Part shown: positions 21,211 to 34,359 of the stretch, piece by piece
Layout of the letters: each line of letters begins with the position of its first letter
How positions within the stretch are numbered: position 1 is the first letter of the stretch
Source of the DNA: Calamus simplicifolius
Taxonomy: Eukaryota; Streptophyta; Magnoliopsida; Arecales; Arecaceae
DNA length: 64,000 nucleotides
NCBI GenBank assembly: GCA_900491605.1
Contig: UESW01003900.1
Location: 341,303 to 405,302 of the forward strand
Reading direction: 5' to 3'
Position numbers and translations under genes: made by a program
Notes under the pieces: model-generated
The model's input: only the letters and a program-made list of their open reading frames with translations
What the model was told of the DNA's origin: nothing
The model's database searches: none

Positions 21211-24200
21211 TCACCAAAATCTCCAAGGATCCTTGTATGGAGGGACATAATTTTCGGTAGCTGGAAGCAAGCGAAAAGACCCCACGGTTTTCTCTAGGAA
21301 AGGTCCCATCTGCATGCCAACAACCAAAAAAATGATTTATCGTCAGCAGGTTGAGATGGTTATTTTTCACATCATGCAAATATGCTATGTTGATAATGAA
21401 AAATTCTTTGTGCATGGCAATACAGAAATGATATTTTTATTCTTGGCAAATGCCCCAGTAAATCAAGCATGCACTACATGCGCCTTTAATAATAATATCA
21501 TGCATTCGCTTTGCGTGCGCCTCTAATAATAACATTATGCATCCATTGCATATCCATTGTATTGCATGATGATATTGTAATGATTTAGAAACTATGACAA
21601 GATACCTCACCAAGAGAAAATACAAGACGCCAACAACTTACCATCCGCCTGGAATCAGACTCAGTCTCAACAGAACTTCCATCTGACAAAGCCCCACTTC
21701 AGCTACAAAATTTACACTGCACTCCAGTAGAAATATAGTATCTAGACACTGTTGAGCTCTCGGTTATAAATAGTTGCCTGTGATATTTTGATGTAATAAT
21801 GTGAAATTAGGATTTACAGTTTATGCATATGTTCCCAATTGCCTGCCATTGTTGGAATACTGAATCCCGGTCGATCAGTTGGAACCAAATAATTACACAC
21901 TCAAATGAATCCTAATACGAACTAAAATGTAGACCACTGAGGCTTATATTAAATGACCTTAATAGGTATGGAGATCCTTAGTGAAGACAATCAATTCATG
22001 CGTGCACTAAAACTAAACAAGCACACTGTCTTTTGCAAGCCTTTTACCATATAGAGAAAGGCTTTGGTGGGGATATAAGCTGGAAGTCCTCTTAATGAAT
22101 ATTGGAGGTCAATCAGATGCCCATATGCATGTTTTGTTGGAAGTACAGGAAGCGCTAACAAAAATAGAAACAAAATATGGTTGCAAGATCAAGAGTACTG
22201 CTTGAAAATATAATGTGAACTTCCATACTACATAGGCTTTTTTTATTTGTAAACAAAAGTACACAAAGCTTCATAGAGGGTACCAGTTGAAGTACCAATT
22301 GGAGGTATTCCATGATAAGCTTTAATGTTAAGGCAGCATCTCAAACCATAAAAAGAACTCACACACACACAAACCATAAAAAGAACACACACACACACAC
22401 ACACACATATGCATGCAGAAAAGTAAACTTGACTGTATTCGAATATAGCCAAGTTCAGATTCAACATCTTTTTCACCCTTGAATTCATACAGATTCTGAA
22501 GTTACTTTACTTTTTTTTACTTTTTTTCAGCTTTGGGATTCGTGAATTATAAGGATCCAAGAATGAAGATGGTGACCGAATCCAAATTCAGCTACATTCG
22601 AATGTAGTCATATATATATATATATATATATAAATAAGTGGCTTGCCATTCTACTTGTTAAAAAGTTGGGGATGGACAGAAGAGGAAATTTACACCATAC
22701 ATACCGAGTCAAAGATCCGCTTGTACGAATAAGCCATGGAGAACACAGCTAGTAGAGTGCTATTTTAATTTGTCTTGTGTGATATATAGCTTCAGCTCAA
22801 GAGACTATTTTGAGGACAGTCCATTTTAATGCATTAAATTCATGCAAATACGAGCTATTTGGCTGGCATCATGTTCTTGCAAATATGAGCTATTTAGGTT
22901 ATTTTTCTTAATTGAATGTTAAATTTGTAATTGAGATAAAATTTTGATGTCTCACATCAAACATAAGCATCAACCCCCTTCCACCTCGGCATGCGAAGGG
23001 AAAAAAAAAAAAAAGGTGGGGTGCCTATCACTGAACTGAAAATTTCGTATTGGAAAAATGACTAAAAACAGTATCAGTACAATCATATTGCTGTTACTCC
23101 CTCAATTTTCTCCTTCAACATATCTTCACCCATTATTTTAAGGTAATATATCCAGAATTGACATGGCATTCCCACTATCTACCAAAATGCATTTGTATGT
23201 TGGAGACATAATTTGTAACAGCCCCTTGAGACTGAACCCATGAATCTAAGAAAATGAGCAGTAAAACCCATACCAAAGATGAAGGAAAACCTAGACATCC
23301 TAGACATACTCCAACAACAATATATGATGAAGTGAAACATTGGTCCAAAATAGGATATTCAATCATATCAGTTCACTCAAGCAATACAAACATTTACCTA
23401 CTAGACATTTTTTCTCCATTGTGGAAGGACGACAATGGCGACAAGCATAAAGCCTTGAACCCTTCTATTTGATCTGAAGTCATATTTTCTATAAGACATA
23501 AAGATATTAAATCTTTTTTTTCATTTCTATTAATATAATTTTCAATCTATTTTTACTTCTTTTTCCTTCTACATGCACAAAATTATTCCTTCATGTCGAT
23601 GTATCTTTAAGAAAACATTACAAAATATCCAAATCATCTAAGTTGTTATTTTTCTTAATTTATTTCAATTAGTACCACCTTTATTTTTTTATAAATAATT
23701 TTATTTTTTATTTTATCTTTTTTTGAATTCATATGCATCCATCTTAATATTCTCATTTCAGCCACATTCATCTTATGTACATATGATTTTTTAATTATCC
23801 AACATTCCGTATCATAAAACATAATCAGTCTTATAACTGCCACATAATTTTTTTTTTTCAACTCGACAAGTATTCTATGATCTATAATATTCCAATTGTA
23901 CTTTTTTATTTTATCCAATATGCTTTAATCCCATAGCATCAACTTCAATTTCTCCTTTCTTATGAATAATTAACTCTAAATATTAAAAATAAGTACTTTT
24001 AAAAATTTCATGATACTTTATTCTTCTTTATTTCTAATTGTACTAAAATTGCATTTCATATATTCTGTTTTTGTTCTACTTAACATAAGATATTTAGATT
24101 CTAATGTATTTCTTCATAATTCCAATTTACGATTAACCATAACCTTAGTTTATTTATTATTACTTTATTAACTGCAAATCATGCACCATAAAATATCATC

Positions 24201-27200
24201 TCATAACAAAAAGGTATGTGCTAAAAATAAATCCCTAATGTAAACCTACTGTATTTGAAAATTCGCTGATATTATCATCAGTAGTTCTTATATCGATAAC
24301 CATTCCATCGTATATGTTCTTTATTATGTTAATATATCTAATAGGTGCTTCTTTTCTAACATCCATCATAAGATTTTTCTAGAAATGCTATCATATGCTT
24401 TCTTAAATTAATAAAAACCACGTAAAAGTCTCGTTTCCTTTCTTTATACTTCTCCATTAACCTTCTAACGAAAAGATAGCTTTTATTATCAACCCTCTTC
24501 TTTATCAAAGCTTGAGACTGGCTATGTACAAAATTCATATTTTGCATATAAATGGAGTTATAACATTGTGAAAGGAACTAGTTTTAAATGGATAAGAATC
24601 CATAGCTAAAAGGATGATAAAGGGATGATAAAGAAAGATTATATGGAATTCATATAAAAGAACTTACATTTTCCCATTGCTTGCTAAGTGTTGAAGCATT
24701 CAAGAGTATAGATAGCCTGGAGGAAATAAGTAGCACAAATTTAAATGCCATAATAATGAGCAAAAAAAATTATACCTGAGAATTTACTAGAGCATTTTAA
24801 AAATTACAAAACACTAAAAGAATAAGAACTTGAGACTTCTAAGCTTCTAATCCTTAGTATCTCTTATAAGGGAGGCCCATGATTGTAAAAAATTACAAAT
24901 AGATAAAAGCATGTCATTGCAAGTTTTTCCCAATAGTACTTAGCAAATACTAAATTTAGTGTTCAATCGCAAACATAATTAACCAAGGTTTGCAAAATTG
25001 GTACTGAAAGCCGCATCAATATACCATCAATTTAGTACAATATAAGTCAGTACGATACGGTATGCATCCCTTACCAAGGTATCATTCTTTTTTCACTTTT
25101 AACCACTTGATACTAGGCAGTACAACTCAATACCAGACGGTTTGGCTTGATGTATGGGTTAGTGTGGACTGATTCAGTTCATACTAATTGAAACTCAATG
25201 CCATATCAATATCTTATCGATATGGTGTGAGTCAATACAACAAACCTTGCAATTATCCATAACCATAACCATCAAGCCTTATGCCAAGTATTTTTGGTAG
25301 GCAATAGTTAATACCACATATTACAAATAGTTCAAAATATTTAGAATTAAGCATAAACCATACCTTCTCGCTCAGCAGTTGAAGCCACATTATGCCGATA
25401 AAGGTTTGGTTCTTGCACCTGAGAAAAATATGGGGTCGCAAAAAGCCATAAAAGCCTTATCAAGGTACAAGCAAGAGAATAGTTTATTGTAATAGATTAT
25501 AACCAAGCAATAAGCATTTTATGGAAAAGAACAATAAGCATTTATATTCCATACATTCAACCTTCATGACAATATCATATCAAATTTCTAATCATCAACT
25601 TTTATTTTTCTCAAGCGTCAAAAACTTACAGAATTTGTTGGTGATTTTCGAATAAGATATTCGTAGTACCAGTATGGTTCACCATCAATCTATAAAAGAT
25701 GGTAACATAGGTTTGCATCATGATAACAGAACTAATATCTTTAAAAATAAATCCAAATTAGCTCGCATGCAGAACAAATAAAGGCTGAACTTACTTTTAC
25801 TGAATGTGCATCAAGAACTGAACTCTCAGCCATGCGTTGGCCTGTTGTTATGCGCTGCACACAACAATTTCCTTGATGTAAGCAGTGCCGCACATCCAGC
25901 ACCCCCCCCCCCCACCCCCCACCAAAAAAAAAAAAAAAAAAAAAAAAAAAACAACAAAAAAAACAACAAAAAAAAATTTTAACAGGACAATGTCATTAGT
26001 TTAGATTAATATGTGTAAGATAATGGTTAAAAATGTTTGCATCCATCAGATATAACTTACATATGCATGCTAAGCCTAGTGGTCTTAAAATCTCATTGGG
26101 AAACCACATAACTTCATACAAGTTTATCTACGATCATACCTATTTCATGCATATAGAGTTGTAAATGAATATGGTTGCATAAACATGTTGATATATTCAA
26201 AATATATACATGACAATTGATGAGTTAAGGTTTTAGGATCATATGCACGCACATATGATCAATGTTCTGAAAATCTTAGTGCTTAAATGAAAAATAACGT
26301 ACTATGAGGGTTGATCTATTTGCAAATATATCTTGGATCTTTAATTACAACAAAGAATTAATAGTGTCACTTTCCAAGGTGGCTCTGGATTGCTATTTGC
26401 TTCTGAGAAAAGGATTGATGAACCATGAAAACTTACTGGCAATAGCGAAAGGTAGGACTGGTTGGAATGATATTGCTAGCCACACTTATTATGGTCATCA
26501 ATAAGTCGTCAATAAAGAAAGCAATTATCAACCAGGATAAAGGGGACAAAATATCAACCAAACTATTGCTAGCCACACTGAATAAAGTGGACAAGAATTA
26601 ATTAATTAAACAATATTCTGACAAAATTCAGTTCAGCAAAGAGGTGTGTGCGTGTGTGTGTGTGTGTGCGTGTGTGTGTGTGTGTGTGTGTATCCTATTA
26701 CCCTATTACTGGATGTGCTATTGATACCATTGTTTATAATGTTTCTTATAAGTCCATTTCAATAACACATAATGCTTGATTCATATATTCCAAACCATAT
26801 ATAAAGCTTTATTCATAGAATGATATCATGCATAGGACTTCTTTTTAGCCAACCTGAACTGCTGAAGATTAATTTGACTTGGTGGCAATGGGACTTTATC
26901 TGGAATTTTGGGTTCAAATCATGTTCTAGAAACTCTGCATATACTGTTTCTGGCACACTTCCTTCCCATAGATATATTACACTGCAATTTTTTCATATCG
27001 AGTAAATGATGTAGTGGAGGGTGTAAGCACATACCAATGCAGACTTGTCAGATAGAACAGAATCAGCAACATCTTTTGCTTTCCATGTATTCTTGTCATT
27101 TGAAGTTAAAAAGCGGGAATTGGGAGGACCAATCTGCAACAAAAACATTAAAGTTGTAAAGATCAAACAAGAAAGTTGAATAAGCATTTGAATTGATTCA

Positions 27201-30200
27201 AGAGACATCCTCCACTTCTTATGGTCATCTGAACTTTGTGGCCTATGGCCAAAACAGTTGAGGCACACAACACAAGCGGATCTATACCTTACCAATCTTT
27301 TTGGAAAAAAGGGGAAAAAAACTGGATTTAGTTGTTGGCGCCCTTTCAGGTCCTTGTATCCATGTCAATGCAACAGGACCAAACTGGTATGGTAGGATCC
27401 CTATCCATATAAACTGAGCTGCTCAATTTTGGACTAGTGCATGTGTAGTTATTTTAAAATTACCGAGACTGAGATGACAAGGTTGTTGATCATATCAACA
27501 CGCTCAGACACAATGCGTTGTCGTGCATCAGCTGTATAAAATGCAGTCATTTAATCAGTGATTGCTTCATGTTATGTCTTAATCGTTGAAGAACTAGAGA
27601 AGCAAATAATAAGAAATCAAGCAGTAAATGCTTCAGCACTTCTAAAATTGCACATAAGATGCTTCAATAACTCAAAAATAAGATAAAATAAAATAAGTTA
27701 CTTACGTGATAGTGGTGCGGCAGATGAGTATCTTTCAGGCTTTCTAGATTCCACCCTTTGGACAAATGAAAGAAGTTAGGATCAAACACGAAAAATTTTC
27801 AAGTTCCTTACTTTAAAACACATTACTTGGAAAGAACAAGCTTGTGAACTTTGTAGGATTTGATTTACCGCTATAGAAAATAGTAGCTGCAAAAAATTAT
27901 TGTAAAAAAGATAAAAGAAGTATGAAAAAAAAAAAGGCTACATATCTTCAAGCAGGTGAGCACAAATAATGTAAATAACAGTTCAGTTACTCAAAAAAAT
28001 CCAAATATGTCTGTTAAGAAATAACTTAATGTTAACTAAAATGACACTAACTCCGCCAAGGCCGGTCCCAAGCCCGAATAAAGGAGGAGGGTTGCGTTAG
28101 GTAGCTGACAGCCAGCGTAAAACTCCGTCAGATTTTCTAAAACATGATTATCCAGCAAGAAGGTGAAATAGGTAAAGATGTGAATTATAGAGTTAAAGCA
28201 GGATGGATTAAGTGAAGGAGTACTTCGGGAGTATTGTATGATCGATGCATTCTATTAAAATTAAAAGAAAAATTTTATAAAACTGCTATTAGGCCAGCTA
28301 TGCTATATATGAAATAGAGTATTGGCAATACTGAAATATGTGAATAAATTAAGTGTAACAGACATGCGCATGTTAAGATGAATATGTGATAAAACTTTAA
28401 AAGATAGAGTTAAAAATAAATATATACAAAAGTGATAGGAGTAGCCCCAATTGAAGATAAATGAGAGAAAATTGATTACGATTGTTTGGACATATAGAAC
28501 GAAGACCTTTAAATGCTTCTTAATTAGAAAGAGTGATCTTTTAATAGTCCATGATAATGATAGAGGTAAAGGTAGACCTGAGCTAATAACATGGACAGAA
28601 ATAATTAAGAGAGATATAACTATTTGTAATTTAAGTGTCAACTTAGTCTTGAATAGAGTAGAGTGGAGGAAGCATATTCATGTAACCGACCCCATGTAGT
28701 TGAGAAAAGGCTTAGATGAGTTGAGTTTTAACTAAAAATAACACTGAATAAAAGGATAAAATTAAAGGCAACCAAATTATTAGCTGGAGGAGATTTGATG
28801 CCAAAAGGCCACCAAAAGGATACAAAAAGCCAGCATGACTCACAGGATGACACCTACTAACAATGATCATAGTTCTAAGCGAGAATGAACTACAAAATTT
28901 TAAAAGAAAAGCAAGGTCTGTGGCACCAAATACCAGGCACCAGGCTAGCATAGTTAGGTATGCATACCATACTAAACCAGTGGCATACTACTCAAGCAAA
29001 CTAAGACAGTTTCACCTACGTCCGCTAATGTAGTGTGCCAAACCGAGCAGTTTGATTCAATACATAATGGTTTGGTACAGTTTGATATATCAATACAAGG
29101 ACGTTTCGCACTTCATTCTAAATCAAAAGGCTGAACTATCCCAATGCTGGGCCGGATTGGCCTAAATTGTCCAGTTCAGGATGGTTCGGCTAACCTTGAA
29201 GAAAAGACATGATAGTGGTTAAGGAAGAATAACAAACCAAACATAATAAAGTTAGACAGGTGCTAACAAAGGGAGCATGCCAATCCCTCTCTCTGGGAAA
29301 TATCAAGGAGGAATGGTGGAGAAAAATGGATTACTTGAAACAATAATAAAACAAAGAAAATCCACAAAATCAGAAATAGTTTACAGTCAAGAAAGAATCT
29401 GAAGGGAACAATCATTTGTTCTATTTAAGATTACAAATACTTTAAAACACATTAACAGACTCAAAATGCATAAGTCAAATTCGGCATGCGTAGATGTAGA
29501 CAAAATCATAGAAATTTACTTGAAGACATGAATAAAAGGTGACATGAATGAGAGGTGAATTATTTGAAGTATCTTTTGTTTCTAGAAAACTTTAGATGAT
29601 AATAATAGATCTTTGAAGAGGATCTAAGAAAAAGAAGAAAGTGCAACTAAAACACTCTAATATCACCACTTTCATGACAATTTTGATGCTCAAAAGATCC
29701 CAAAGGAATTTTGAACCAATAGGACAACAACTCTAAACTTAAAATAGGAGCATGCCAAAAGTTAAACAGATTAATATAATAGCAACATGGGATACAGGCT
29801 ACAGGTTCACCTCACATACAGCAAATAAGTGGAGCCTGAGCCACTACATTAACAGTAACCAAATGCATGTCTCATGGATAGTTATCTCTAAAGTCATTTC
29901 AATTATCAAAGATTCTGAAAAAAGGGGTGTAAAGCTGATGGAGATGAAAAAATCTTAGTGAGTTCATAAGAATTTTTCACACTTACAAGAGGCAATCAAC
30001 ATAGAACAGAAAGCATGGTACATAAACAACCCAAATTGGAAGCATGAATAATTTGTAGAATCTCAAAAACAAAGAATATTTAAGCTCAACTCTAGCATTC
30101 AGATAAAAGAGTATTGTCGATAGTATTTGGAATAAATGCTCAAGCAGCACAGATGAAGTTGAATGGGGATGACTTACAGGATGATTAGGAAACAAGATTC

Positions 30201-32023
30201 ATGGATCTGATCCGTGGTTATAAAAAGAGAAGATATGGAGGTTATTTCAGCATGAAAATCAAGGACAAAAGGTCAAAATTTTACAAGATGCATTGATGAG
30301 GATTCTTCTCTTTCATAAACCGACTAGTGTTTTAGAATTGAATGTTTCATGAATGCAATTGAAGACAAGGATCCTTTGTTTCTAATATTTGATAGAGTTA
30401 TTCGGAACACCTTAGATTTTGCTTTCTTGAGATAATTATTGAGTGTACCACAAAAGCATAAAATTTTGCAAACTACCACAGAAATGCCAGATACATCACA
30501 AGATTTACCATCTGAAAGCAAACTTCTTTGCAGGCAATTCAACAGGGTACTGAAAAGAGTAAGCATTTATGTCATCGATGAGAAAAGCCATCTTTACATC
30601 TTCACCCAACTCAACCACAGCTTGCAAATCTACAAAAATATAAAAGATATGATAAACAATGATCAAGTTTATGTCAAACAAGTGAAAACAAGTTATAGCT
30701 TACAAAAATGCAAATGAAAGAAAGATCTTTACAAATCATGATTAACAAAAATCAAAGAATTATGCCTTTCCTTCTTAACAGAAGAAACACTCAGTAGTTT
30801 ACTGGTCACCATGAATTGCAGCCTTCACTAATATATACTTGGAGACTAGATATCTACTTTTAACTGCGATAGGATTCAAGTCCTGCAGAATTTAGTTCAC
30901 ACTAACTTGCAGCATCTTATGAAGACCAATCATGACTTTCGACATATACCAATAAAAAGACAAGGTCCTGTCAAAGGGCAAAGCATCCAACACAACACCT
31001 TCAAGAGAAATTATGATAACAAACATGTTCTTGTCCTAATAACCAAAATATTTTAAAGCGACAATGATTTCTGTTTCTTTTTAATCCAAAGTTTTGTAGG
31101 TTTATTGCATTAGGCAATTATTAGCCTCTACATCAAAGTCAATTCAAAACATGCCACAAGCCAACAATATAATAACTGTCTTCTTATATTTAGGAAGATA
31201 GTGTTGCCAATAAAAAAACCCTATCCCAACTGTTAGCTCTTTGTGATACTTTGCTAACATAGCAAATTAACCCAAGCTTCCATGCAAAAGAGTAACTGTC
31301 AAAGGCATGTGAAGTACCCATTCTTTTTCTTCGAAAAATCCTCATTTCACTTGTTAATTGAGTTCATAGAATATACAAAACATTGCTAGCTTTCTTTTGA
31401 AAACCATGCAGCCTACGTTCCAATTCTAGATATAATCTAACTCAAATACCTCACAACAAAAAACAAATCTAAATTCAAGAGAAACTCAAATCTTGTATAT
31501 AGCTATATTAGATCCAAGAGCAAATTTTACATATTTCTAAACAATCATACCCATATGTCCCACATTCAAGAACCCAAGAAAACCAATCTCCCCTTCATCA
31601 GTTTTAAAGCTCCTCTCTGATAAAGCCTATATAAATATAGAAAAAGGGGAGAAACAGAAAAAGGAAAATCTAAGAGAGGTTTAAGCTCAGTATTACCAGA
31701 AGTAGGAAGAACAAGGGCGAACGAAGAGGTGAGGCCATACAGCACCAAACCCCTTCTCTGAAAGCTTTTTCTTGAAATCGGTAGCATAGAAGCGGAAACA
31801 ACTATACGGCTTCTCCTCAAAGATCGACATGTTCTCCAGTTCAAGGAACTCCGGATATAACCCCTGCCGAGATAAAGATCAAGACACTCGGTACAAGAAA
31901 GTACGTTCAGAGAGAGAAAGAGAGAGAGTTCTGATAAACATACCTGTTGGTGGAGGGATTGGAGAGGAGAGGAAAAGAAGAATGGGAGAGGGACGTAGGC
32001 GGGGAGAGAAGAGCCACTGCCAT
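21211..32023 (-). CDS. PsbP-domain-containing thylakoid lumen protein (11 exons)
   Basis: Exons, 5' to 3' on the minus strand: 32023-31944, 31863-31697, 30629-30509, 27755-27706, 27531-27464, 27133-27035, 25854-25795, 25689-25630, 25418-25364, 24716-24668, 21309-21211. All introns are GT-AG and phases join correctly except at exon 10. The product is ~302 residues. A chloroplast transit peptide (MAVALLSPPTSL) is followed by a twin-Arg lumen signal (QRRGLVLYGLTSSFALVLP). The PsbP fold then shows YSFQYPVELP, ESRKPERYSS, VDMINNLVISV, GEPYWYYEYL, RHNVASTAER and the C-terminal VPPYKDPWRFW. The family assists photosystem assembly in the lumen. Length and motifs resemble plant PPD5-type proteins, but I cannot fix the paralogue. 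Exon 10 is 49 nt where 50 would keep frame, giving a stop after EGYLYS. This is a sequence error or a recent lesion. Confidence 0.9.
22359..22408. repeat. (AC)n microsatellite
   Basis: Two AC runs are separated by a repeated AAACCATAAAAAGAAC, in intron 10 of the PsbP-domain gene. Confidence 0.9.
22610..22632. repeat. (TA)n microsatellite
   Basis: A pure TA run of about 11 repeats in intron 10 of the PsbP-domain gene. Confidence 0.9.
23500..24560 (-). mobile_element. RTE-type LINE fragment (decayed)
   Basis: Two minus-strand pieces read as plant RTE reverse transcriptase. About 24547-24356 carries LLMEKYKERKRD-like then VVFINL sequence, as in the RT fingers/palm. About 23918-23655 carries TECWIIKKSYVHKMNVAEMR, the conserved post-RT block. 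Many stops and AT-rich decay separate them. It lies in intron 10 of the PsbP-domain gene, in the gene's orientation. Confidence 0.7.
24975..25250. repeat. Possible MITE or repeat with short inverted ends
   Basis: About 275 bp is bounded by CAAGGTTTG (about 24983) and CAAACCTTG (about 25240) as inverted ends. The interior is rich in TACC/GGTA and AATAC motifs. Similar wording occurs at about 28940-29200. No target duplication is clear. It lies in intron 9. Confidence 0.35.
25901..25976. repeat. poly-C / poly-A low-complexity tract
   Basis: Interrupted C runs are followed by ~30 A and (AAC)-like repeats in the intron between exons 7 and 6. Such tracts are often miscounted in assemblies. Confidence 0.9.
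26644..26691. repeat. (TG)n microsatellite
   Basis: A TG run with two CG interruptions in the intron between exons 7 and 6. Confidence 0.9.
28050..28740 (+). mobile_element. RTE-type LINE 3' end (decayed)
   Basis: It begins with the GCCGGTCCCAAGCCCG...GGAGGAGGGTTGCG block that accompanies plant RTE elements. A degenerate post-RT region with blocks like FYKTAIRPAML, EMRMLRW and RVEWRKHIHVTDPM follows. It ends with the usual CCCCATGTAGTTGAG...GATGAGTTGAGTT tail. Frames are broken. It lies in intron 3 of the PsbP-domain gene, opposite to the gene. Confidence 0.75.
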
Positions 32024-33393
32024 TCCCCCTCCCCTCACAGCTCTGGCCATTGGGGAATTCTTTGGGATAGCGATATCCATAGGTCTCCCTGATTGGGTGA
32101 AATTCTATTCGGCCCCCATGTTTCTGCTCAGTAGCCCCCTTAAAATAAAAATTAAAAAAATATTTTTAAATTACCTTCGGCCCCATCTCCTACAGACACA
32201 ACCCCCCCCCCCGCACACTACCACCATCTCTCCAGCGCCACCCCCTTCCTCCTCTCCTGCCATTTCCCCTGTCTCAACGCCCTCACTTTTCAGCATTGGC
32301 ATCCTTCAGCCCCCATCTCCTTCTCATTCCCTGGCATCAGCCATCTTCAACCCCTTATGCCCTCCCACTTCCAAGCATTGGCCCTCTTCGACCCGTCTAT
32401 TGGGCATCATTCGGCCAAATAGGTCAAACGGACCGCTTTCGTTCGGCCAAATGAAGGGTTTTTATTCGGTCAAATAGAACCGAATAGAGACTTTATACGG
32501 CAACAACCTTCATTCCGCCTGTTTAGCCAAATATAAAGCTTTTGTTCAGTTAAACAGAATTAAACAGAGAGTTTCTGTTTATCGAATGGTATCCAAAGAA
32601 AAGCTGATGCTGGAAAAAAGAATGCTGGGCTGATGTCGAAAAATGAAAAAGAGATGGAACCGAAACAAAAAGAAACGGTGCTAAAAAAGAAAGGAGACGA
32701 GAACGGCGCCGAAGAAAAAGAAGGGAGAAGGATAAGAGATGAGAGTGGAGGTGTGGAAAAAAAAATATATATAGTTTAGAAATTAAAAAAAATAAGAGTG
32801 CCACTGAGCAATTTTTGCGGGCCAAATAGAATTTTTCTAGCCGTGCCAGCGACGGATTAATCGGGTTGGATGGCGTAGCCTGGATTTGGATAGACTTGGC
32901 ATTCGAATGTAGCATTCAGCCGCCATCTTCGTTTCAGGTCATATAGTTTATTAATTTTTAAAAATAAAAAAATAAAAAATAATAATTTAAAAATTCGTAT
33001 AAATTTAAAAATAAAAAATAATTGAATTTTTGGATATATATATATATATATAGTTATTTAGTTATTTATTTATTTATTTAAGTGTAGATAATTTTTAAAT
33101 TTGTTCAGTACAGTGCTCTCCGACTAATCATTTAGTCGGCGCATACTCCCTGAATGCTGCATTTTCTACTTGAAGAAACCGGAGACCTCAGCTTTTGACC
33201 TCACATAGTGGTTTACCTTGAAAAAGATTCAGGAGCAAATTGAGAGTGTTTCGTTCGAGTGCTTTGATATCAGACAAGTATTATTAAAATTTTCAACAAA
33301 ATGGGAGTTTTTGCCACCAAACTATTGACCTTGTGAGATATAATAAATCATCTTCATGCTTTCATCACAAGTAGGTTATCTAAAATAAAGACT
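32024..33393. other. Upstream flank of the PsbP-domain gene
   Basis: No gene is supported. 32150-32360 is CT/CA-rich. 32440-32600 has small inverted repeats (ATTCGGT...ACCGAAT). 32750-33110 is AT-rich with TATATA and TTTATTTA runs. The promoter of the minus-strand gene should be in the first few hundred bases, but no TATA box stands out. Tat-2 starts at 33394. Confidence 0.5.
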
Positions 33394-34274
33394 TGTTAAA
33401 GGGTAAAATCATCGCTGCATTAATAATCATGCAAGGGATTAGGATCAACCCTGACTCCTACTTGCTGTGCAATACCCGCTAGAGATGAGTCAGCCTCAGT
33501 GAATCGGGGCGCCTTAGCCCCCAGCGAGCCAAGGACTCCCATGGCGCGGATCACATCAGCCGAGCTATAACATCTCTCGGCCTCAGCCGAGCTATCCTTG
33601 ACTCTCGGCCTCAGCCGAGCTATAACATCTCTCGGCCGCAGCCGAGCTATCCTTGACTCTCGGCCTCAGCCGAGCTATAACATCTCTCGGCCTCGGCCGA
33701 GCTATTCCTATCCTTATGCCCCGGCCAGACTCAGACACCTCTGTGGATTCAGGTGCGGGAGACTTTAAACAAAAATCATGCCCAAAAATGGCCTAGAGCC
33801 CTGGAGCCTACACTGTCTCCGAATCCCAAGATACCAACCAGCTCTCCTAGCCGTCGATCCTCTAACTAACGAGATACAAATCTTACTGACCTCATAACAA
33901 ACTGGATTCGAATCCTAACGGCTTTCGGACCCACGACGCTCCCAATGAATCATGTGATCCTCTATAAATAAAACCGTCTCCCGGCTTCTCAGGTATGCGC
34001 TCTTGCTTACTGGCCTACTCTCCTTCTACCTCTGCTCACCCCCTCCCACCATTAACGCTCTGCTCAGAGCTCTCGAGAGGCCACCCCTGGACAGACTCTT
34101 CAGAGAGAGCCTTCTCATCATATTTGTTGATCGCTGATCCCCGCTGACTTGAGCGTCGAAGGGTCTTCCGCGGAGGGCCACCCCCAACACCTCTCGCGTG
34201 AGGACTATTTTGCAGGTCCGCCCAAGAGGGAGCCCGATCGCGCCCGAGTCGGAGGACAGATTTCAGCAGCAACA
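33394..34274 (+). mobile_element. 5' LTR of Tat-2
   Basis: It begins TGTTAAAGGG and ends GCAGCAACA. It contains four CTCGGC...GCCGAG hairpins with a GCTATAACAT or GCTATCCTTGACT spacer (about 33570-33705) and TATAAATA at 33963-33970. One unit reads CTCGGC-CGCA-GCCGAG. Confidence 0.92.
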
Positions 34275-34277
34275 AAA

Positions 34278-34294
34278 TGGCGCTAGAGGAAGGG
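34278..34294 (+). other. Primer-binding site of Tat-2
   Basis: TGGCGCTAGAGGAAGGG lies three bases after the LTR. The first ten bases would pair with a tRNA ending TCTAGCGCCA, which from memory resembles plant tRNA-Asn. The same 17 bases occur in Tat-3 at 61913-61929. Confidence 0.7.
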
Positions 34295-34359
34295 CCCTCA
34301 AGTCCCATAAACTTGTGATCCATGAGACAAGGATCTCGATCTGAAAGAGAACCTCTCCC

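Noticed and set aside
23175..23472. Opposed ORFs of ~65-70 codons in intron 10
   Set aside because: No domain or splice support; possibly old transposon debris but nothing specific could be matched.
28451..28699. Plus-strand ORF of 82 codons as a host gene
   Set aside because: It is the decayed post-RT region of an RTE LINE lying in an intron.
31947..32477. 176-codon plus-strand ORF over the start of the PsbP-domain gene
   Set aside because: It is Pro/Ser low-complexity and antisense to exon 1 and the upstream flank; the minus-strand gene explains the conserved part.
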